The notes beneath the pieces were generated by a model. The model was given only the letters and a program-made list of their open reading frames with translations, was not told where the DNA came from and ran no database searches. Source: Endobugula sp047619205 (GTDB lineage: Bacteria > Pseudomonadota > Gammaproteobacteria > Pseudomonadales > Cellvibrionaceae). From it: a stretch of 64,000 bases of DNA. This document shows positions 62,835 through 64,000 of the stretch, one piece after another; the stretch's first letter is position 1, and every line of letters begins with the position of its first letter. The position numbers and the translations under genes are program-made. The stretch lies in assembly GCA_047619205.1 (NCBI GenBank), contig JBLHJR010000004.1, forward strand, positions 1 through 64,000, read 5' to 3'.

Positions 62835-64000
62835 GTGCAAGTAACACCGAGAAAAATGGATAGTAACCGAGACGGAGAAAAATGGCTGTTTTACGGACTT
62901 ATCGGGCTTATCATCTATTTACCACTCCCCTTAGGTAGTAACCGAATATGGGCATGGACATTCGCAGAAGCTTGGATTTTTAGCTTATCGGCAGGCTGGA
63001 TTATTCTTCATTTACAAAAAAAAGTATCACTCCCCCCCTACTGGAAAAAATGTTGGTTGCCTATCGCCGCATTAAGCTGTTTACTGATATTTTCTTTAGT
63101 GCAACTACTGCCTTGGAACTGGTCGTCCCCTTCCCCCCTCAGCATTATGTACAATATCGACTGGAGGCAAGTTTCACTAGACCCACACGCCACACTGCAG
63201 GCAAGCTTAAAAACTTTTTCTTATCTCTGTTTATTTATGCTGGTGATCGCATTCATCACCTCAGAAAAACGCATCAGAACATTACTTCTGTGCTTCTTCT
63301 TTTGCGGTTTATTTCAAGCAGCTTATGGCGGCTTGATGACACTTAGCGGCATTGAATATATATTTTTCATGGAAAAATATGCTTATATTGGCAAAGCAAC
63401 CGGCACCTTTATTAACCGCAATCACTTTGCCAACTACCTTATTATTTGTATTGCCGCTGGAACTGCAATATTACTGATTGATCTATCCATCAAAAAGTCA
63501 TCCAGCTTTAAACAGTTTATCGTCAAAACCTTACAATTTATTTTAAGCACTAAAATGCTATTACGCATAGGCTTAGCGATTTCTGTAGTGGGTATTGTGC
63601 TCAGCCAGTCGCGTATGGGAAATACGGCATTTTTCGTAAGCCTTACCGTTTCGGGAACGCTCTGGATCATCCTCACTCGAAGAATATCAAAAAATGCCAT
63701 TCTATTTTTAATCAGCATCATTATTATTGATTTACTTATTGTGGGAAAATGGTTTGGCTTCGAAAAAGTTCAACAGCGCCTGCAAAGCACTTCACTTCAG
63801 GCCGAGACGCGTGATGAAGTCATTAGAGACACGCTATTATATATTGACGATCATCTATTAATGGGGACAGGCGGTGGCAGCTATTATTCCGTTTACCCTA
63901 ATTATCAAAGTGATGATGTAAAACGCTTTTATAGACACACTCATAATGATTATTTACAGTTTTTAAGCGAATATGGTATTATTGGCAGCTTATTCATTGG
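62835..64000 (+). CDS. O-antigen ligase/polymerase-like membrane protein (cut by window edge)
   Basis: The frame from GTG 62835 (GAGGGG lies seven bases before it; ATG 62856 is an alternative) runs to the window end, 388 codons. It has many hydrophobic segments and Wzy_C/O-antigen-ligase motifs: KATGTFINRNHFANYL, VLSQSRMGNTAFF and, in the long periplasmic loop, GTGGGSYYSVYP and HTHNDYLQFLSEYG. Such proteins polymerise or ligate lipid-linked glycans in the periplasm. The C-terminus is outside the window. With the VpsP-like neighbour it suggests a second polysaccharide locus to the right. Confidence 0.85.
   Translation, partial: MQVTPRKMDSNRDGEKWLFYGLIGLIIYLPLPLGSNRIWAWTFAEAWIFSLSAGWIILHLQKKVSLPPYWKKCWLPIAALSCLLIFSLVQLLPWNWSSPSPLSIMYNIDWRQVSLDPHATLQASLKTFSYLCLFMLVIAFITSEKRIRTLLLCFFFCGLFQAAYGGLMTLSGIEYIFFMEKYAYIGKATGTFINRNHFANYLIICIAAGTAILLIDLSIKKSSSFKQFIVKTLQFILSTKMLLRIGLAISVVGIVLSQSRMGNTAFFVSLTVSGTLWIILTRRISKNAILFLISIIIIDLLIVGKWFGFEKVQQRLQSTSLQAETRDEVIRDTLLYIDDHLLMGTGGGSYYSVYPNYQSDDVKRFYRHTHNDYLQFLSEYGIIGSLFI

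Overview
The window reads as chromosomal DNA of a gammaproteobacterium in the broad Pseudomonas/Cellvibrio group. The evidence is a P. aeruginosa-like gene neighbourhood (pilS-pilR, fimT, fimU-pilV-pilW-pilX-pilY1-pilY2-pilE, ispH, fkpB, lspA, ileS, ribF, murJ, rpsT, proB, obg, rpmA, rplU, ispB) and a fabA-fabB pair. Base composition looks moderate to AT-rich. No tRNA, rRNA, CRISPR array or intact transposase gene was found. I make no species call.

Region 1 (1-19.5 kb) holds the type IV pilus regulators pilSR, an isolated fimT, and a minor-pilin operon on the minus strand (fimU to pilE) facing pilSR-fimT. Next come housekeeping genes for isoprenoids (ispH), a peptidyl-prolyl isomerase (fkpB), signal peptidase II, isoleucyl-tRNA synthetase, FAD synthesis and the lipid II flippase MurJ.

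Region 2 (19.5-28.8 kb) is an accessory block where the related gene order has nothing comparable. It carries a compact four-gene operon that looks like a complete glucosylglycerate cycle: glycerate kinase, phosphatase, GT81-type synthase and GH13_18-type phosphorylase. It also has a DUF2130 coiled-coil protein, a truncated DCC-family gene, a rhomboid protease and several palindromic repeats.

Region 3 (28.9-37.1 kb) returns to the core: rpsT, a HisC-like aminotransferase, proB, obg, rpmA, an rplU with an extra C-terminal domain, ispB and pgi.

Region 4 (37.3-59.1 kb) is a surface-polysaccharide locus, almost all on the minus strand. It has galU and a phosphohexomutase for precursors, a WcaJ-type initiating transferase, a pair of small related membrane proteins, glycosyltransferases, a hexapeptide acetyltransferase, Wzx, Wzy and rmlBACD for dTDP-rhamnose. 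Export and control genes follow: an outer-membrane barrel, a short Wza-like protein, a Wzz/BY-kinase fusion, a CpsB-type PHP phosphatase and a frameshifted VpsP-like gene. A paralogue of that last gene and a truncated O-antigen-ligase-like gene at 62.2-64.0 kb suggest that a second polysaccharide locus starts at the right edge. fabA and fabB lie between.

At least six families of short, non-coding, palindromic repeats are scattered between genes. One has five copies with CTAG-containing ends and one has three copies with GGGCACCTCTAAAA-type ends. They have inserted between fabA and fabB, into the 3' end of the VpsP-like gene and next to most accessory genes. They look like miniature transposable elements and are the most conspicuous feature not explained by genes.
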